From the NCBI RefSeq assembly GCF_022565475.1, contig NZ_JAIUMR010000002.1, positions 248,001 to 312,000 on the forward strand: a stretch of DNA of 64,000 nucleotides. The letters are read 5' to 3'. Every line of letters begins with the position of its first letter. The first letter of the stretch is position 1. A program made the position numbers and the translations under genes. Origin of the DNA: Aliidiomarina sp. (GTDB lineage Bacteria; Pseudomonadota; Gammaproteobacteria; Enterobacterales; Alteromonadaceae). This document shows positions 18,039-27,644 of the stretch, in pieces. The notes under the pieces are model-generated. The model did not search any database. It was not told where the DNA came from and saw nothing but the letters and a program-made list of their open reading frames with translations.

Positions 18039-18938
18039 ATGGAAGTTATCGGTGGGATTGATTGGTTACGCTGGCAGTATCGAGCCCCAGAAGGGTTTCT
18101 GCTAAGAGGGCTGCGAACCCGTCCGCGCGGTTTACCTGTGTTGCATTTTATTCATGGTAATAGCTACTCGGGACTGACATATTTACCCCTTTGGCAGCAA
18201 CTCGCAGCGGACTATGATATTTTCTTGCATGACGCCCAAGGCCATGGCGATAGCGAGCATGGCGGTCGTTTTGTCGGCTGGCAGCGTAGCTCAGAACTTG
18301 CCGAAGCAGTCTGGCAGCAGTATCAACCCGAGTATGCGTCGGTCACTAAAATCGGCGTCGGGCATAGCTTCGGTGGCATTCTAACTAGCTTATACGGGGC
18401 GCGTGACGCTCAGGCGTTTGACCGCCTGCTGCTGCTCGATCCAATTATTTTCCCTCGTCACCTACTGCGCTGGGCTTCATCCTTGCGTTTGACCGGCCTC
18501 TATCGTTTTAATCCGCATGCGCGCAAAGCACAGAAACGTCGGTCGGTTTGGGAAAATCCTAACGCGGCGTTCGCATCATTGCATCAGCGCGGTATGTTTC
18601 GCGGATGGACTGACGAAGCACTAAAAGCCTATGTGGAGCATGCCATGGAAGCGTCAAGCGACGGTTTGTGGCAATTAAAATGCGCACCTGAGCGCGAAGC
18701 GGAGGTGTTTAGTAGTTATGCCATTAACCTTTGGCAGCAACTGCCGAAACTCGACGTGCCGCTACAAATTTTGGTCGGCGACCAAACCTACCCGTTTGTC
18801 CATCAAGCCTTGGCGCAATGGCGGCAACAAAGGCCGGATTTGGCCGTAACGGAAACCACTGGAGGGCATTGTTTTATGCAGGAGCGCCCGGAAGACATTG
18901 CCATGCAAATTCGGCAGTTGTTACAGACACCAGTGTGA
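18039..18938 (+). CDS. Alpha/beta hydrolase
   Basis: A 299-aa alpha/beta-hydrolase fold enzyme of unknown substrate. Start taken as ATG 18039, eight bases after AGGGG; the frame is open from TTG 18000, but without a site. The oxyanion region HFIHGNSYSG, the strand DIFLHDAQGHGDSEHGG, the nucleophile elbow GVGHSFGG (Ser) and the catalytic His in TGGHCFM are all visible, with the acid likely in LVGDQTYPF. No signal peptide. It ends in a terminator and its neighbours give no hint of substrate. Confidence 0.85.
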   Translation: MEVIGGIDWLRWQYRAPEGFLLRGLRTRPRGLPVLHFIHGNSYSGLTYLPLWQQLAADYDIFLHDAQGHGDSEHGGRFVGWQRSSELAEAVWQQYQPEYASVTKIGVGHSFGGILTSLYGARDAQAFDRLLLLDPIIFPRHLLRWASSLRLTGLYRFNPHARKAQKRRSVWENPNAAFASLHQRGMFRGWTDEALKAYVEHAMEASSDGLWQLKCAPEREAEVFSSYAINLWQQLPKLDVPLQILVGDQTYPFVHQALAQWRQQRPDLAVTETTGGHCFMQERPEDIAMQIRQLLQTPV

Positions 18939-18943
18939 GCAAT

Positions 18944-18974
18944 AAGCGCGAAGCGACGTCCACTTCGCGCTTTT
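18944..18974 (+). terminator. Rho-independent terminator
   Basis: Stem AAGCGCGAAG (18944-18953) pairs with CTTCGCGCTT (18963-18972), then TTTT. It closes the alpha/beta hydrolase gene and may also act on the convergent M48 gene. Confidence 0.8.
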
Positions 18975-18976
18975 AA

Positions 18977-20935
18977 TCAGAACTCGAGATCAGGCAAAGG
19001 TTCACCGATGCACGCGCAGAGCGTAAGCAATAATTTCTGCTCAACAACGGTGATTTCGCCGTCATGGCGCACACACATAATCCAAGCTTTAACGATGCGT
19101 TCTTTGTCTCCGACCGACCAAACGTTAATCCGATCAAGACAGTCACCAAGTTCAGCGAAACTATACGGCTGCTGGCGGAATGGCTGTAGGCGTTTGCCAT
19201 AAATCGCGGCTGCGGCTTGGAAAGCTTGCAGTGCGGCTTCGTCAGAATCATGGCCAAACCATGCTAAAACCGACAAGGTGAACTCCGCATCACTTTGCCG
19301 ACGTACATCCACTTTCTTCACCTTCCGATTAGGCTCAAACTCAGCGCGCACATAACGGGTCACAATCTGGGCAAGGCACCATTCATAAAGGGATGTCTGT
19401 TGATCAGCTGCAATCACCGTGTTGAGTGAGTCGATGAGCGCATAGGCAGTCGTTTTATCGAGCGTTTTCAACGCAGGAATCGCGCGTTCTACCAGTGCTA
19501 AACGCGATTCTAATGAGAGCGACTCCAGCTTGCCATAATCGGCTAAGGTTCGGGTCGCAAGATCATCACCGTGTTGTTGTTTAATGTGGGCGAGTTGTTT
19601 GGCTTGAATATCCGCTTCAGCGCTTAATGCCATGGCCAAAACGAGGGCTTCGGCACCAACTTGGTCACGGGCTTCAGCAATGAGATGCACATCATCCGCT
19701 GAATTCGCAGCGTCTGTTTCGGTTGCCGCTGGCTCTGTCGCCTGCGCTTTACTGTGTTCAGTTTCGCCAAGTGCGGCTTCAATCGCTGCTGATGCAGCTA
19801 ATACGCCGACCATCCCTGTGCCGCTTCGGCTTCCTGGAGTCAGAATCCCGAAACCATCGCGCGCCAAAGCAGCTGGGCCGCGCTGGGCTTCTTCAGCAAG
19901 TTCTTCTTTTAACTGCTGTGGCGGGTTAGCGCGAAATTGACCGTCCCAACTCGGACGAATTCGTTTAATTCGCTTTTCCAGAGGCGGGTGCGTGGCAAAA
20001 ATCGACATGGCTTTACTAATGGCTTGACCAAAAAACAAATGCGCAGCTTCGTCAGCATTTTTGTTCTCGACCTTACTGCCACTCTGGAGCGCACCAATTT
20101 GTTCGAGCGCGCCACCAATGCCATTTGGATCGCGGGTAAACTGCACTGCTGACGCGTCTGCAAGGTACTCGCGTTGGCGACTGACCGCGGCTTTGATGAT
20201 GTTGCCAAATAACACGCCAATGGCGCCAATAATGAGTAAGCCAATACCGAGAATCGGTAACGGATTTTTGTCATTACGTCGACTGTACATCCCGGTTCGC
20301 AACAGCAAGTAACCGGCGTGGGAGATAAACAAAATACCGTTGAGAATCGCGATGATACGAATATTTAGGCGCATGTCGCCATTCAGAATATGGGCAATTT
20401 CGTGAGCAACCACACCCTGAAGTTGATCTCTCGTTAGATTTTCAACACAACCTCGGGTAATGCCAATGACCGCGTCTTGCGGTGAGTACCCCGCAGCAAA
20501 GGCATTAATTCCCTGTTCGTTCTCAAGCAAATAAACCGGCGGAACGGGCATATTTGCAGCGATTGCCATCTCCTCAACCACATTCAGGATCTTGCGTTCA
20601 ATGGGTTCGCGACTGTCTGGGCTGAGTCGTCTTCCACCGAGGCTTTCAGCGATCACTTTCCCGCCACCCTTAAGTGTCATCCATTTATATAAAACGGCCA
20701 AACTAATAGCCGACAAAGCCATACCGATTGAGGCTAAAATAATGTCCCAATGCCATAGAAATTCGGTTTGGCCAGAGGTCGTTTCGGCGTCGCTCACGAG
20801 CCCGCCGCTGAAAGCAGCGACGAGCAATCCAGTTAAAGTCAGTAAGCAAAGTACTGCTGCACCAAACAAAATGACCAAAAGACGGGTATTCCGTTTGGCA
20901 ACGGCTTGGTGTTCAAAAAAATCCATAGCTGCCAT
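18977..20935 (-). CDS. M48 family zinc metalloprotease with C-terminal TerB-like domain
   Basis: Membrane-bound protease of 652 aa, much longer than HtpX (about 290). Spans lie at about 18-42 and 63-83, and the active site HEIAH (His178, Glu179, His182) is followed by two more spans. The third zinc ligand is the Glu in SRQREYLADASA. FATHPPLEKRIKRI is the usual end of the M48 domain. A further 300 residues follow; the last 110 or so (VKAWIMCVRHDGEITVVE) look like a TerB-type helical domain. The start ATG 20935 has AAGGGG six bases upstream. It is ten bases downstream of lemA, a pairing seen widely, suggesting a membrane-protein quality-control unit (inference). Confidence 0.9.
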   Translation of the reverse strand: MAAMDFFEHQAVAKRNTRLLVILFGAAVLCLLTLTGLLVAAFSGGLVSDAETTSGQTEFLWHWDIILASIGMALSAISLAVLYKWMTLKGGGKVIAESLGGRRLSPDSREPIERKILNVVEEMAIAANMPVPPVYLLENEQGINAFAAGYSPQDAVIGITRGCVENLTRDQLQGVVAHEIAHILNGDMRLNIRIIAILNGILFISHAGYLLLRTGMYSRRNDKNPLPILGIGLLIIGAIGVLFGNIIKAAVSRQREYLADASAVQFTRDPNGIGGALEQIGALQSGSKVENKNADEAAHLFFGQAISKAMSIFATHPPLEKRIKRIRPSWDGQFRANPPQQLKEELAEEAQRGPAALARDGFGILTPGSRSGTGMVGVLAASAAIEAALGETEHSKAQATEPAATETDAANSADDVHLIAEARDQVGAEALVLAMALSAEADIQAKQLAHIKQQHGDDLATRTLADYGKLESLSLESRLALVERAIPALKTLDKTTAYALIDSLNTVIAADQQTSLYEWCLAQIVTRYVRAEFEPNRKVKKVDVRRQSDAEFTLSVLAWFGHDSDEAALQAFQAAAAIYGKRLQPFRQQPYSFAELGDCLDRINVWSVGDKERIVKAWIMCVRHDGEITVVEQKLLLTLCACIGEPLPDLEF

Positions 20936-20945
20936 GCAGCACCCC

Positions 20946-21542
20946 TTAGAACTTCACTTGTGGTGCTTGCTGAATCGCTTCACGATCTTCAAATTCAAGC
21001 AATGATGCATCTTGGCTATGACCAAACATATTGGCAAAGAACACCGGCGGGAACGACTGGCGATAGGTATTGTATTGCATCACCGAGTCATTGAACGCTT
21101 GCCGCGAGAACGCGACTTTGTTTTCGGTGCTGGTCAATTCTTCCGACAACTGAGCCATCGTTTGATTGGCTTTCAAATCCGGATACGCTTCCATGACAAC
21201 GTTCAGACGGCCTAAGGCACTCCCAAGCGCACCTTCAGCTCCTGCCAGTTGACCCATAGCTTGGGCGCTACCCGGATTAGCTGAGGCGCCTTTTAACGCT
21301 GCAGCTGCTTGATTGCGCGCTTCAACGACGGCAGTGAGTGTTTCGCTTTCGTGCTTCAAATAAGCTTTTGCGGTTTCGACAAGATTTGGAATTAAGTCGT
21401 AGCGGCGTTTCAGTTGCACATCGATCTGTGCAAAAGCGTTTTCAAAGCGATTGCGCAAGGCGACGAGCTTGTTATAAATCCCAACGACGTAGAAGACGAC
21501 AAGGATTGCGATAATAATTAAAATCCAGAATGACATACTCAT
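20946..21542 (-). CDS. lemA: LemA family protein
   Basis: A 198-aa protein with one N-terminal membrane span (about 4-24) and a long helical domain. YNKLVALRNRFENAFAQIDVQLKRR is split in the family as the first helix; DLIPNLVETAKAYLKHE and the C-terminal NTYRQSFPPVFFANMFG are LemA hallmarks. Start ATG 21542 has GAGGAT six bases upstream; the frame extends further back to 21575 but without a site. LemA proteins are of unclear biochemical role. The adjacent M48 protease gene suggests an operon. Confidence 0.93.
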   Translation of the reverse strand: MSMSFWILIIIAILVVFYVVGIYNKLVALRNRFENAFAQIDVQLKRRYDLIPNLVETAKAYLKHESETLTAVVEARNQAAAALKGASANPGSAQAMGQLAGAEGALGSALGRLNVVMEAYPDLKANQTMAQLSEELTSTENKVAFSRQAFNDSVMQYNTYRQSFPPVFFANMFGHSQDASLLEFEDREAIQQAPQVKF

Positions 21543-21636
21543 AGTTGTATCCTCAAAAGATAACCTTGGTTCCATGTTATAGCACGGTTCTGCCTAACGT
21601 AGCAGCAACCCGGCAGGAAACTTCTTAAAAGTGGCG

Positions 21637-21665
21637 TTTTGGGCGACTTCAGTGTACTTTATACT
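21637..21665 (+). promoter_or_regulatory. Candidate sigma70 promoter for gmk
   Basis: TTTTGG (21637-21642), a 17-base spacer and TATACT (21660-21665) lie about 30 bases before the gmk start. The -10 box is good and the -35 box weak. Confidence 0.5.
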
Positions 21666-21695
21666 GCACTTCTCATTAGCTAACAAAATTCTTTT

Positions 21696-22328
21696 ATGTC
21701 GAATGTCAGCGGAAACCTGTTTGTTATAGCAGCGCCTAGCGGAGCTGGAAAGTCTAGTTTAATCAAAGCCTTGTTAGATCGACACCGCGACGGATCGATG
21801 CAGGTTTCGGTGAGTACAACGACCCGAGCTCCGCGTCCGGGTGAAATTGATGGGGTGCACTATCACTTTGTCTCAGAAGACGAGTTTTTGCGCCAGGTCG
21901 ACAACCATGAATTTTATGAATGGGCGAAAGTTTTCAATCATTATTACGGGACCTCGCGGACCGTTATTGAAGACACGCTTGCGAGTGGAATTGACGTCTT
22001 TCTCGACATCGATTGGCAGGGAACGCGGCAAGTGAAAGCGGCCTATCCGGGCGTTCACACCATTTTTATCCTGCCGCCGTCGAACGAGGAACTTGAACGT
22101 CGGTTGCGTAAACGCGGACAAGACAGTGACGAGGTGATTGCTGGCCGTATGGCAAAAGCACAGGCGGAAATGTCGCATTACGCTGAGTTTAGCTACTTGC
22201 TGGTCAACGAGGATTTTGACGAATCCGTTGCCAATTTAGAACACATCGTGATGTCTCAGCGTTTACGTCGTTCCAAACAACAAATTCGCCACCGTGAGAC
22301 CTTGCAAGCACTGCTTGATGAGCAATAA
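21696..22328 (+). CDS. gmk: Guanylate kinase
   Basis: Phosphorylates GMP to GDP with ATP. The 210 aa compare with 207 in E. coli. The P-loop APSGAGKSS is at about residues 13-21. The GMP-binding part contains [19 protein letters not shown] and [15 protein letters not shown]. The lid has [17 protein letters not shown]. The ribosome site is weak. It is followed by rpoZ, spoT and ridA, the conserved gammaproteobacterial order, although rpoZ seems to have its own promoter. Confidence 0.97.
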   Translation: MSNVSGNLFVIAAPSGAGKSSLIKALLDRHRDGSMQVSVSTTTRAPRPGEIDGVHYHFVSEDEFLRQVDNHEFYEWAKVFNHYYGTSRTVIEDTLASGIDVFLDIDWQGTRQVKAAYPGVHTIFILPPSNEELERRLRKRGQDSDEVIAGRMAKAQAEMSHYAEFSYLLVNEDFDESVANLEHIVMSQRLRRSKQQIRHRETLQALLDEQ

Positions 22329-22381
22329 ACACTTAAAAGCAAATAAAAATCCATATAAAACAAAGGCTCAGCGAATAAAAC

Positions 22382-22410
22382 TTGGCTAAATCGGCTAGTT
22401 AAAGTACAAT
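22382..22410 (+). promoter_or_regulatory. Candidate sigma70 promoter for rpoZ-spoT
   Basis: TTGGCT (22382-22387), a 17-base spacer and TACAAT (22405-22410) lie about 50 bases before rpoZ. Confidence 0.6.
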
Positions 22411-22459
22411 TTATGCCCTTTGAAAAACAGTCGTGTAAGAATTTAAGCGGAGTGACGAA

Positions 22460-22738
22460 ATGGCACGGGTAACAGTTGAAGAAGCAGTAGCTCGGATTGG
22501 TAATCGGTTCGACCTCGTACTAGTTGCAGCGCGTCGTGCGCGTCAAATTGCGAACGGTAAAGAAGCCTTGGTGAACACCACAAACGAAAAACCGACCGTT
22601 GTTGCGTTGCGTGAAATTGAAGCAGGTTTAATCGACGCCAGCCGTCTTGATAGAGAAGACCAAGCGGCACAATACGCTCAAGATGAAGCAGAAGTAGCAG
22701 CAATGGCTGCACTGAAATCGAGTGAAATCGACGAGTAA
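22460..22738 (+). CDS. rpoZ: RNA polymerase omega subunit
   Basis: A 92-aa subunit that helps assemble beta-prime into RNA polymerase and contributes to the ppGpp-binding site. The N-terminal [19 protein letters not shown] and [11 protein letters not shown] are diagnostic. Start ATG 22460 has GGAG upstream. Its place just before spoT, which makes and degrades ppGpp, is the conserved arrangement. Confidence 0.97.
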   Translation: MARVTVEEAVARIGNRFDLVLVAARRARQIANGKEALVNTTNEKPTVVALREIEAGLIDASRLDREDQAAQYAQDEAEVAAMAALKSSEIDE

Positions 22739-22748
22739 TCGTTTTCTT

Positions 22749-22773
22749 CGGCAGCAGCAATCGACTGCTGCCG
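22749..22773 (+). terminator. Hairpin after rpoZ, possible attenuator
   Basis: A perfect 9-bp stem CGGCAGCAG/CTGCTGCCG (22749-22757 and 22765-22773) with a 7-base loop follows the rpoZ stop. The downstream run GCATTTCTTCC is only partly T, so it may terminate weakly or reduce read-through into spoT. Confidence 0.5.
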
Positions 22774-22917
22774 GCATTTCTTCCGTTGGCAAAACGCAAT
22801 TTTCCCCTTATTCTCTCTGTTAGAACTTATTTTTTATCTGGACGTATGCTCGTTATGAGCAGAAATGCGCATCAAACCGAATGATGTTTGTCCACCAGCA
22901 GAAGTGAGAGTGCTGCC

Positions 22918-25032
22918 GTGTATCTATTTGAAGGATTGCGCACATTAACCGAACATTATTTGCCTGCCGAGCATGTTGACAAAATAGAGCAGGCTTTTCA
23001 TGTTGCCTTCGACGCACATAGCGAACAGAAACGGCAAAGCGGTGAACCCTATATTACGCATCCCGTCGCCGTGTCTTGCATGCTGGCGGAAATGCGCCTC
23101 GACCATGAAACTTTGATGGCGGCGCTCTTGCATGATGTGATCGAAGACACCCCCGTGACCAAAGAAGACTTAGCCGAGCAATTTGGCCCAACCGTGGCCG
23201 AGCTCGTTGAGGGCGTATCGAAACTCGATAAGCTGCAATTCGACAGTAAAGAAGAAGCGCAAATAGAGAACTATCGCAAAATGATTATGGCGATGGTGCA
23301 GGACATCCGTGTCATTCTTATCAAACTCGCCGACCGCACGCACAATATGCGCACGATTGGTTCCTTGCGTCCGGACAAGCGTCGCCGCATCGCTCGGGAA
23401 ACCCTCGAAATTTATGCACCGCTCGCGCACCGCCTTGGTATTCACAATATTAAAAACGAGCTTGAGACCCTTGGTTTTCATGCCCAGTATCCGTGGCGGG
23501 CGAAGCTTTTAGAGAGCCAAGTTCGCAAAGCACGCGGCAATCGTAAGGCGCTGCTTGAACGTTCGCATAACGAAATTATTGCACGCTTGCAGGAGCAGGG
23601 TATCAAGGCGCGGGTGTATGGCCGTGAAAAGCACCTGTACAGCATTTACAAAAAAATGCTGCACAAAGAGTTAAAGTTTGATCAGGTGATGGATATCTAC
23701 GCTTTCCGTGTCGTCGTGGATAGTGTCGACACCTGCTATCGCGTGCTCGGCGCGGTACATAACTTATATAAGCCGATTGAAACCCGCTTTAAAGACTATA
23801 TTGCCATTCCGAAAAGTAATGGTTATCAGTCATTGCATACCTCATTGAAAGGCCCGCATGGCGTTCCGGTCGAAATTCAAATTCGTACCGAAGAAATGGA
23901 TTTAATGGCAGATCGCGGGGTTGCCGCGCATTGGTTATACAAAGATATCGAGGACAATAACACCACCGCTCAAGTGCGGGCGCAGAAATGGATGCAAAGT
24001 CTGATTGAATTGCAGCAAAGCGCAGGGAATTCGTTTGAATTTATTGAAAATGTGAAGTCAGATCTATTCCCAGACGAAATCTATGTGTTTACACCGGAAG
24101 GGCGAATTATTGAGTTACCTCAAGGTGCAACGCCGGTGGACTTCGCTTATGCGGTGCATACCGACATCGGTAATTCCTGCATCGGCGCTCGCGTCAATCA
24201 CAAAGCGTACTCGCTGAGTAAACCACTCGAAACCGGGCAAACCGTGGAAATTCGTACGGCGCCGGGTTCGCGGCCGAATATTGCTTGGCTAAATTTCGTT
24301 GTGACCGGCAAGGCGCGCCTGAAGATTCGTCAGTACCTGAAAAATCAAGAACAAGACGAAGCGCTGCTTCTCGGCGAACGACTTTTACGAGCGGCTTTAG
24401 GCTCGTTAAGTATGGACGATTTGCCTGAGGAAGATTTCGCTAAGGTTGCGGTTGAACTGAAACGTGCCGACAAACACGAACTGCTGCGTGATATTGGCTT
24501 GGGTAACTTAATGGGTGTGGCGGTTGCACGACGCTTGGTCGGTGACGAACAACGTCTCAAAGCGGCTAATGGTGATGATGAACGCGGTCGTAGTTTAGCG
24601 ATCAAAGGCGCTGACGGGCTGCTCTTGAGCTTTGCCAAGTGCTGTCGGCCGATTCCTGGCGACGATATTATTGCCCACGTTAGTCCGGGCAAGGGGCTTG
24701 TGATTCATCGCCGTGAATGTAAGAACGTGCGCGGTCATGAAGATGAGCCGGGGCGTTATTTCCCAGTGCAGTGGGACAACAAACCAGACGCACAATTCAC
24801 CTCTGAAGTGCGGGTAGAAATCGTCAATCATCAAGGTGCACTCGCACGACTAACCTCGGCGATTGCGAAGACCGGATGTAATATTCAAGGTCTGAAAACA
24901 GAGGAAATTGACACGACAATTTACTATATTGACGTTGTGTTAACCATTAGTAACCGAAAACATCTGGCTGATGTCATGCGCCAGATTCGAAAAATGCCCC
25001 ATGTTCAGCGGGTATCTCGTTTAAGGAAGTAA
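22918..25032 (+). CDS. spoT: Bifunctional (p)ppGpp synthetase/hydrolase SpoT
   Basis: Controls the stringent-response alarmone (p)ppGpp. I start it at GTG 22918 (704 aa; E. coli 702): this gives [10 protein letters not shown], which aligns with E. coli MYLFESL, and GAGAG lies seven bases upstream. A TTG at 22888 is in frame but has no support. Domains in order are the HD hydrolase (about 20-180, with HDVIEDT), the synthetase (about 230-345, [19 protein letters not shown]), TGS (about 385-445, [12 protein letters not shown]), a helical/zinc-finger region with KCCRPIPGD, and a C-terminal ACT domain (about 630-704). In this order of bacteria a separate RelA is expected elsewhere. Confidence 0.96.
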   Translation: MYLFEGLRTLTEHYLPAEHVDKIEQAFHVAFDAHSEQKRQSGEPYITHPVAVSCMLAEMRLDHETLMAALLHDVIEDTPVTKEDLAEQFGPTVAELVEGVSKLDKLQFDSKEEAQIENYRKMIMAMVQDIRVILIKLADRTHNMRTIGSLRPDKRRRIARETLEIYAPLAHRLGIHNIKNELETLGFHAQYPWRAKLLESQVRKARGNRKALLERSHNEIIARLQEQGIKARVYGREKHLYSIYKKMLHKELKFDQVMDIYAFRVVVDSVDTCYRVLGAVHNLYKPIETRFKDYIAIPKSNGYQSLHTSLKGPHGVPVEIQIRTEEMDLMADRGVAAHWLYKDIEDNNTTAQVRAQKWMQSLIELQQSAGNSFEFIENVKSDLFPDEIYVFTPEGRIIELPQGATPVDFAYAVHTDIGNSCIGARVNHKAYSLSKPLETGQTVEIRTAPGSRPNIAWLNFVVTGKARLKIRQYLKNQEQDEALLLGERLLRAALGSLSMDDLPEEDFAKVAVELKRADKHELLRDIGLGNLMGVAVARRLVGDEQRLKAANGDDERGRSLAIKGADGLLLSFAKCCRPIPGDDIIAHVSPGKGLVIHRRECKNVRGHEDEPGRYFPVQWDNKPDAQFTSEVRVEIVNHQGALARLTSAIAKTGCNIQGLKTEEIDTTIYYIDVVLTISNRKHLADVMRQIRKMPHVQRVSRLRK

Positions 25033-25033
25033 T

Positions 25034-25426
25034 ATGTCAAAAGTAATCATTGCTACTGATCAAGCACCAGCAGCAATCGGAACCTATTCGCAGGCCATCA
25101 AGATTGGCACCACCGTCTATTTGTCGGGTCAAATCCCTTTAGTGCCAAGCACCATGGAAATGGTTTCTGATGATTTCCGTGCGCAAGCGGTACAAGTGTT
25201 TGAAAACCTCAGTGCAGTGTGTGAGGCAGCTGGCGGCGAGCTTCAGAATATGATCAAAGTTCAAATCTATTTGACGGACTTAAGCCATTTTGCGGTGGTG
25301 AACGAGGTGATGGCGGAATATTTCCAAAGCCCGTATCCAGCGCGTGCTGCTATCGAAGTTAAAGGTCTCCCCAAAGGCGCGCAGATTGAGATTGATGGTG
25401 TCATGGAGTTGCCGTCCACCAACTAA
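25034..25426 (+). CDS. ridA: Reactive intermediate deaminase RidA
   Basis: Hydrolyses the enamine/imine products of serine and threonine dehydratases before they damage PLP enzymes. The 130 aa trimer subunit shows [21 protein letters not shown], and the substrate-binding arginine in YPARAAIEV, plus the closing EIDGVMEL. The start is one base after the spoT stop with AAGGAAG upstream, so translation is probably coupled. The spoT-ridA order is conserved in gammaproteobacteria. Confidence 0.95.
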   Translation: MSKVIIATDQAPAAIGTYSQAIKIGTTVYLSGQIPLVPSTMEMVSDDFRAQAVQVFENLSAVCEAAGGELQNMIKVQIYLTDLSHFAVVNEVMAEYFQSPYPARAAIEVKGLPKGAQIEIDGVMELPSTN

Positions 25427-25435
25427 CCTACATTG

Positions 25436-25464
25436 CTCGGGTAGTGTAAGACTGCCCGAGTTTC
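25436..25464 (+). terminator. Terminator-like hairpin after ridA
   Basis: CTCGGGTAGT (25436-25445) pairs with ACTGCCCGAG (25451-25460) including one wobble, followed by TTTCCTC. Confidence 0.6.
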
Positions 25465-25601
25465 CTCATCGAGCTTTTCCATGCATCGCTTCCACTATAA
25501 ATAGTTCATTTGATGTTGACTTTTTGTTGAGTCGCGGTAGGATTTAGCCTGCCTTGATTCAGGCAACCAACCTTTTGCTCAACGGAACTGAGGAAATACC
25601 G

Positions 25602-27644
25602 ATGCAAAATAAAAATATCTCTCTCGCTATGCGAGCGGGCACTCTATTGCCTGCAACTTTACTTCTTGCCGCCTGTGGCGGCGGTTCGAGCGAACCGACA
25701 CCACCGCCACCGCCACCACCGCCGGTCAATTACGTTGTCAGCACCACAACCACCGATGGTGGGCAGTTGTCGCCGACAAGTTTGACGGTGCAAGCGGGGC
25801 AGCGAGGAACGTTCAATATCTCGATTGATGACGGCTACGAAATAGAATCTATTTCAGGCTGTAACGGTGCGATCGAAGGTGAGCAATATATTACCGGCAC
25901 CATCAATGCGAACTGTACGGTTGATGCCGTGTTCACGAAGTTAACTTATACCGTGTCGACCGAAACCACCGCTGGGGGTCAAATCAGCCCCGAGTCGGCA
26001 ACGGTTGCTTTCGAAGACACTGCGACTTTTTCGCTCACGGCTGATGAGGGTTACCAACTTGCTTCCGCAACAGGCTGTGAGGGTCACTTAGAGGGGAGCG
26101 ACTATGTCACTGGGCCGATTACTGCCGACTGTCAAGTCAGTGCTGCATTTGAACGACTGCAGTTTAGTGTTACTGCAGAGGCTTCTGAAGGCGGATCGGT
26201 TGCACCAGCGAGTCAGCAAGTTTACTTTGGTGAGTCGGCGCAAGTACAACTGACGCTTAATGAAGGTTATCAGTTGTCGACTATCGAAGGTTGCGATGGT
26301 CACCTCGATGGCCTGATCTACACCACGTCATCAATTACTCAGGATTGTCATGTCTATGCACAATTTGAATTGATGAGCTATCTGGTCAGCGTCACGATTG
26401 TCGGTGAGGGTGAATCGTCCCCAGCCGAAGCAGAAGTGACTCATGGTGCGCAGGCTCAGTTTGAGTTTACTGCCGCTGACGGTCACTTGCTGGCCGGTGC
26501 GGAAGGTTGTAATGGTGTATTAAGCGAAAATGAATATACCACGGCAAGCATTACCGAAGCCTGTGACATTAAAGTCCTCTTCGTGCCGCACTTAACCACA
26601 CCAACAGACTTTGCGTTGCGCAATCACAATCAAGCAGTGACATTCAGTTGGTCCCCCGTAGCAGATGCTGAAACCTATGCGGTGTATATCGCTGAAGAGC
26701 GAGGTGTGAACCCGGAGTCATACGCAAATTTGCAAAACGGTCGCCGTTTAGTGACGAGCCAAACTTCACTAGAAATCGATGATCTCGAGAATGGCTCGGT
26801 GTATTACGCAGTGGTTACCGCATTCAATGCTGGTTTCGAGACGTCGCCAACACGCGAGATTTTTGCCACACCGGCAGCACCGTATGCGCCGATTGGTGTC
26901 TTAAATGATACCGGCGCAGTTGCCTGTGCCGATCGTAATTACGGCAATTTGCCCTGTCCAGTTGAAGGCTTTCCAAATCAAGATGCTGAACACGGTCGTG
27001 ATGCGCAAGCACGAGCTGGCGAGCTAGAAAAAATCGGTACCGGCATGCAAGGGTTTGATTTCACCAAGCTCAGTGAGTTTGGTTCGGTCTTACCTAATCA
27101 GTCGCTAACGTATCAGAGCAATGGTGATGCAATCGATGGTAATCATTGGAGCTGTGTGCGGGATAATGTAACGGGATTGATTTGGGAAATCCGTTCACAT
27201 GACCCTGAGCATTATCGCTACAACGACAAAACCTATCGTTGGCAGGACTCTAACCCAGATACCAACGGTGGTGTCGAAGGTTATGACCGCTGTCTTTCAG
27301 GCTTGTGCACGACAGAAGAATATATCGCTGAAGCAAATGCCGAAATGATGTGTGGTTATGACGATTGGCGCATGCCAACGTCCGAAGAGCTGTTCGGGAT
27401 TGTTCATGTGGGTCGCGAAAATATTGTGCTAGATACAACTATTTTTCCCGATATGTCGAGTTCAAGTAATCAAAACTTTTGGACCAGCGAAACGAACAAT
27501 CGGACACCCTCACAAGCGGTTTTTGTCGATTTCCGAAGCGTAAATATCAACTTCCGAACTAAAACCAACGCAGCCCGTGTGCGTCTAGTTCGTGGAGATG
27601 CTCCATCAGCGGTTAATCATTCAATCGAAAAGGATGTTGAATAA
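25602..27644 (+). CDS. Repeat-containing lipoprotein with Fn3-like and DUF1566 domains
   Basis: Predicted surface or periplasmic lipoprotein of 680 aa. ATG 25602 follows GAGGAAA; the frame opens earlier at 25554 without a site. The lipobox LLLAAC puts the lipid on Cys25. A linker with eight prolines follows. Four tandem repeats of about 72 aa span residues 44-330, each with a GGQxSP start, a GYxLxxxxGCxGxLxG core, a YxTxxIT step and a final C, so two cysteines per repeat. An Fn3-like domain (about 335-430) comes next, then a DUF1566/Lcl-C domain (about 530-670, GLIWEIRS, GYDDWRMPTSEEL). DUF1566 is found in secreted, sometimes adhesive proteins. Function unknown; adhesion is a guess. Its stop overlaps the next gene's start. 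Confidence 0.8.
   Translation: MQNKNISLAMRAGTLLPATLLLAACGGGSSEPTPPPPPPPPVNYVVSTTTTDGGQLSPTSLTVQAGQRGTFNISIDDGYEIESISGCNGAIEGEQYITGTINANCTVDAVFTKLTYTVSTETTAGGQISPESATVAFEDTATFSLTADEGYQLASATGCEGHLEGSDYVTGPITADCQVSAAFERLQFSVTAEASEGGSVAPASQQVYFGESAQVQLTLNEGYQLSTIEGCDGHLDGLIYTTSSITQDCHVYAQFELMSYLVSVTIVGEGESSPAEAEVTHGAQAQFEFTAADGHLLAGAEGCNGVLSENEYTTASITEACDIKVLFVPHLTTPTDFALRNHNQAVTFSWSPVADAETYAVYIAEERGVNPESYANLQNGRRLVTSQTSLEIDDLENGSVYYAVVTAFNAGFETSPTREIFATPAAPYAPIGVLNDTGAVACADRNYGNLPCPVEGFPNQDAEHGRDAQARAGELEKIGTGMQGFDFTKLSEFGSVLPNQSLTYQSNGDAIDGNHWSCVRDNVTGLIWEIRSHDPEHYRYNDKTYRWQDSNPDTNGGVEGYDRCLSGLCTTEEYIAEANAEMMCGYDDWRMPTSEELFGIVHVGRENIVLDTTIFPDMSSSSNQNFWTSETNNRTPSQAVFVDFRSVNINFRTKTNAARVRLVRGDAPSAVNHSIEKDVE
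25731..26591 (+). repeat. Four tandem ~72-codon repeats
   Basis: Four consecutive units of 71-72 codons encode the repeated cysteine-containing module of the lipoprotein above. They are diverged at DNA level but clearly related at protein level, so the expansion is old or under selection rather than recent slippage. Confidence 0.8.

Noticed and set aside
25690-25725. Proline-codon run in the lipoprotein gene as a phase-variable repeat
   Set aside because: The run mixes CCA and CCG codons and keeps frame; it reads as a normal linker rather than a slippage tract.
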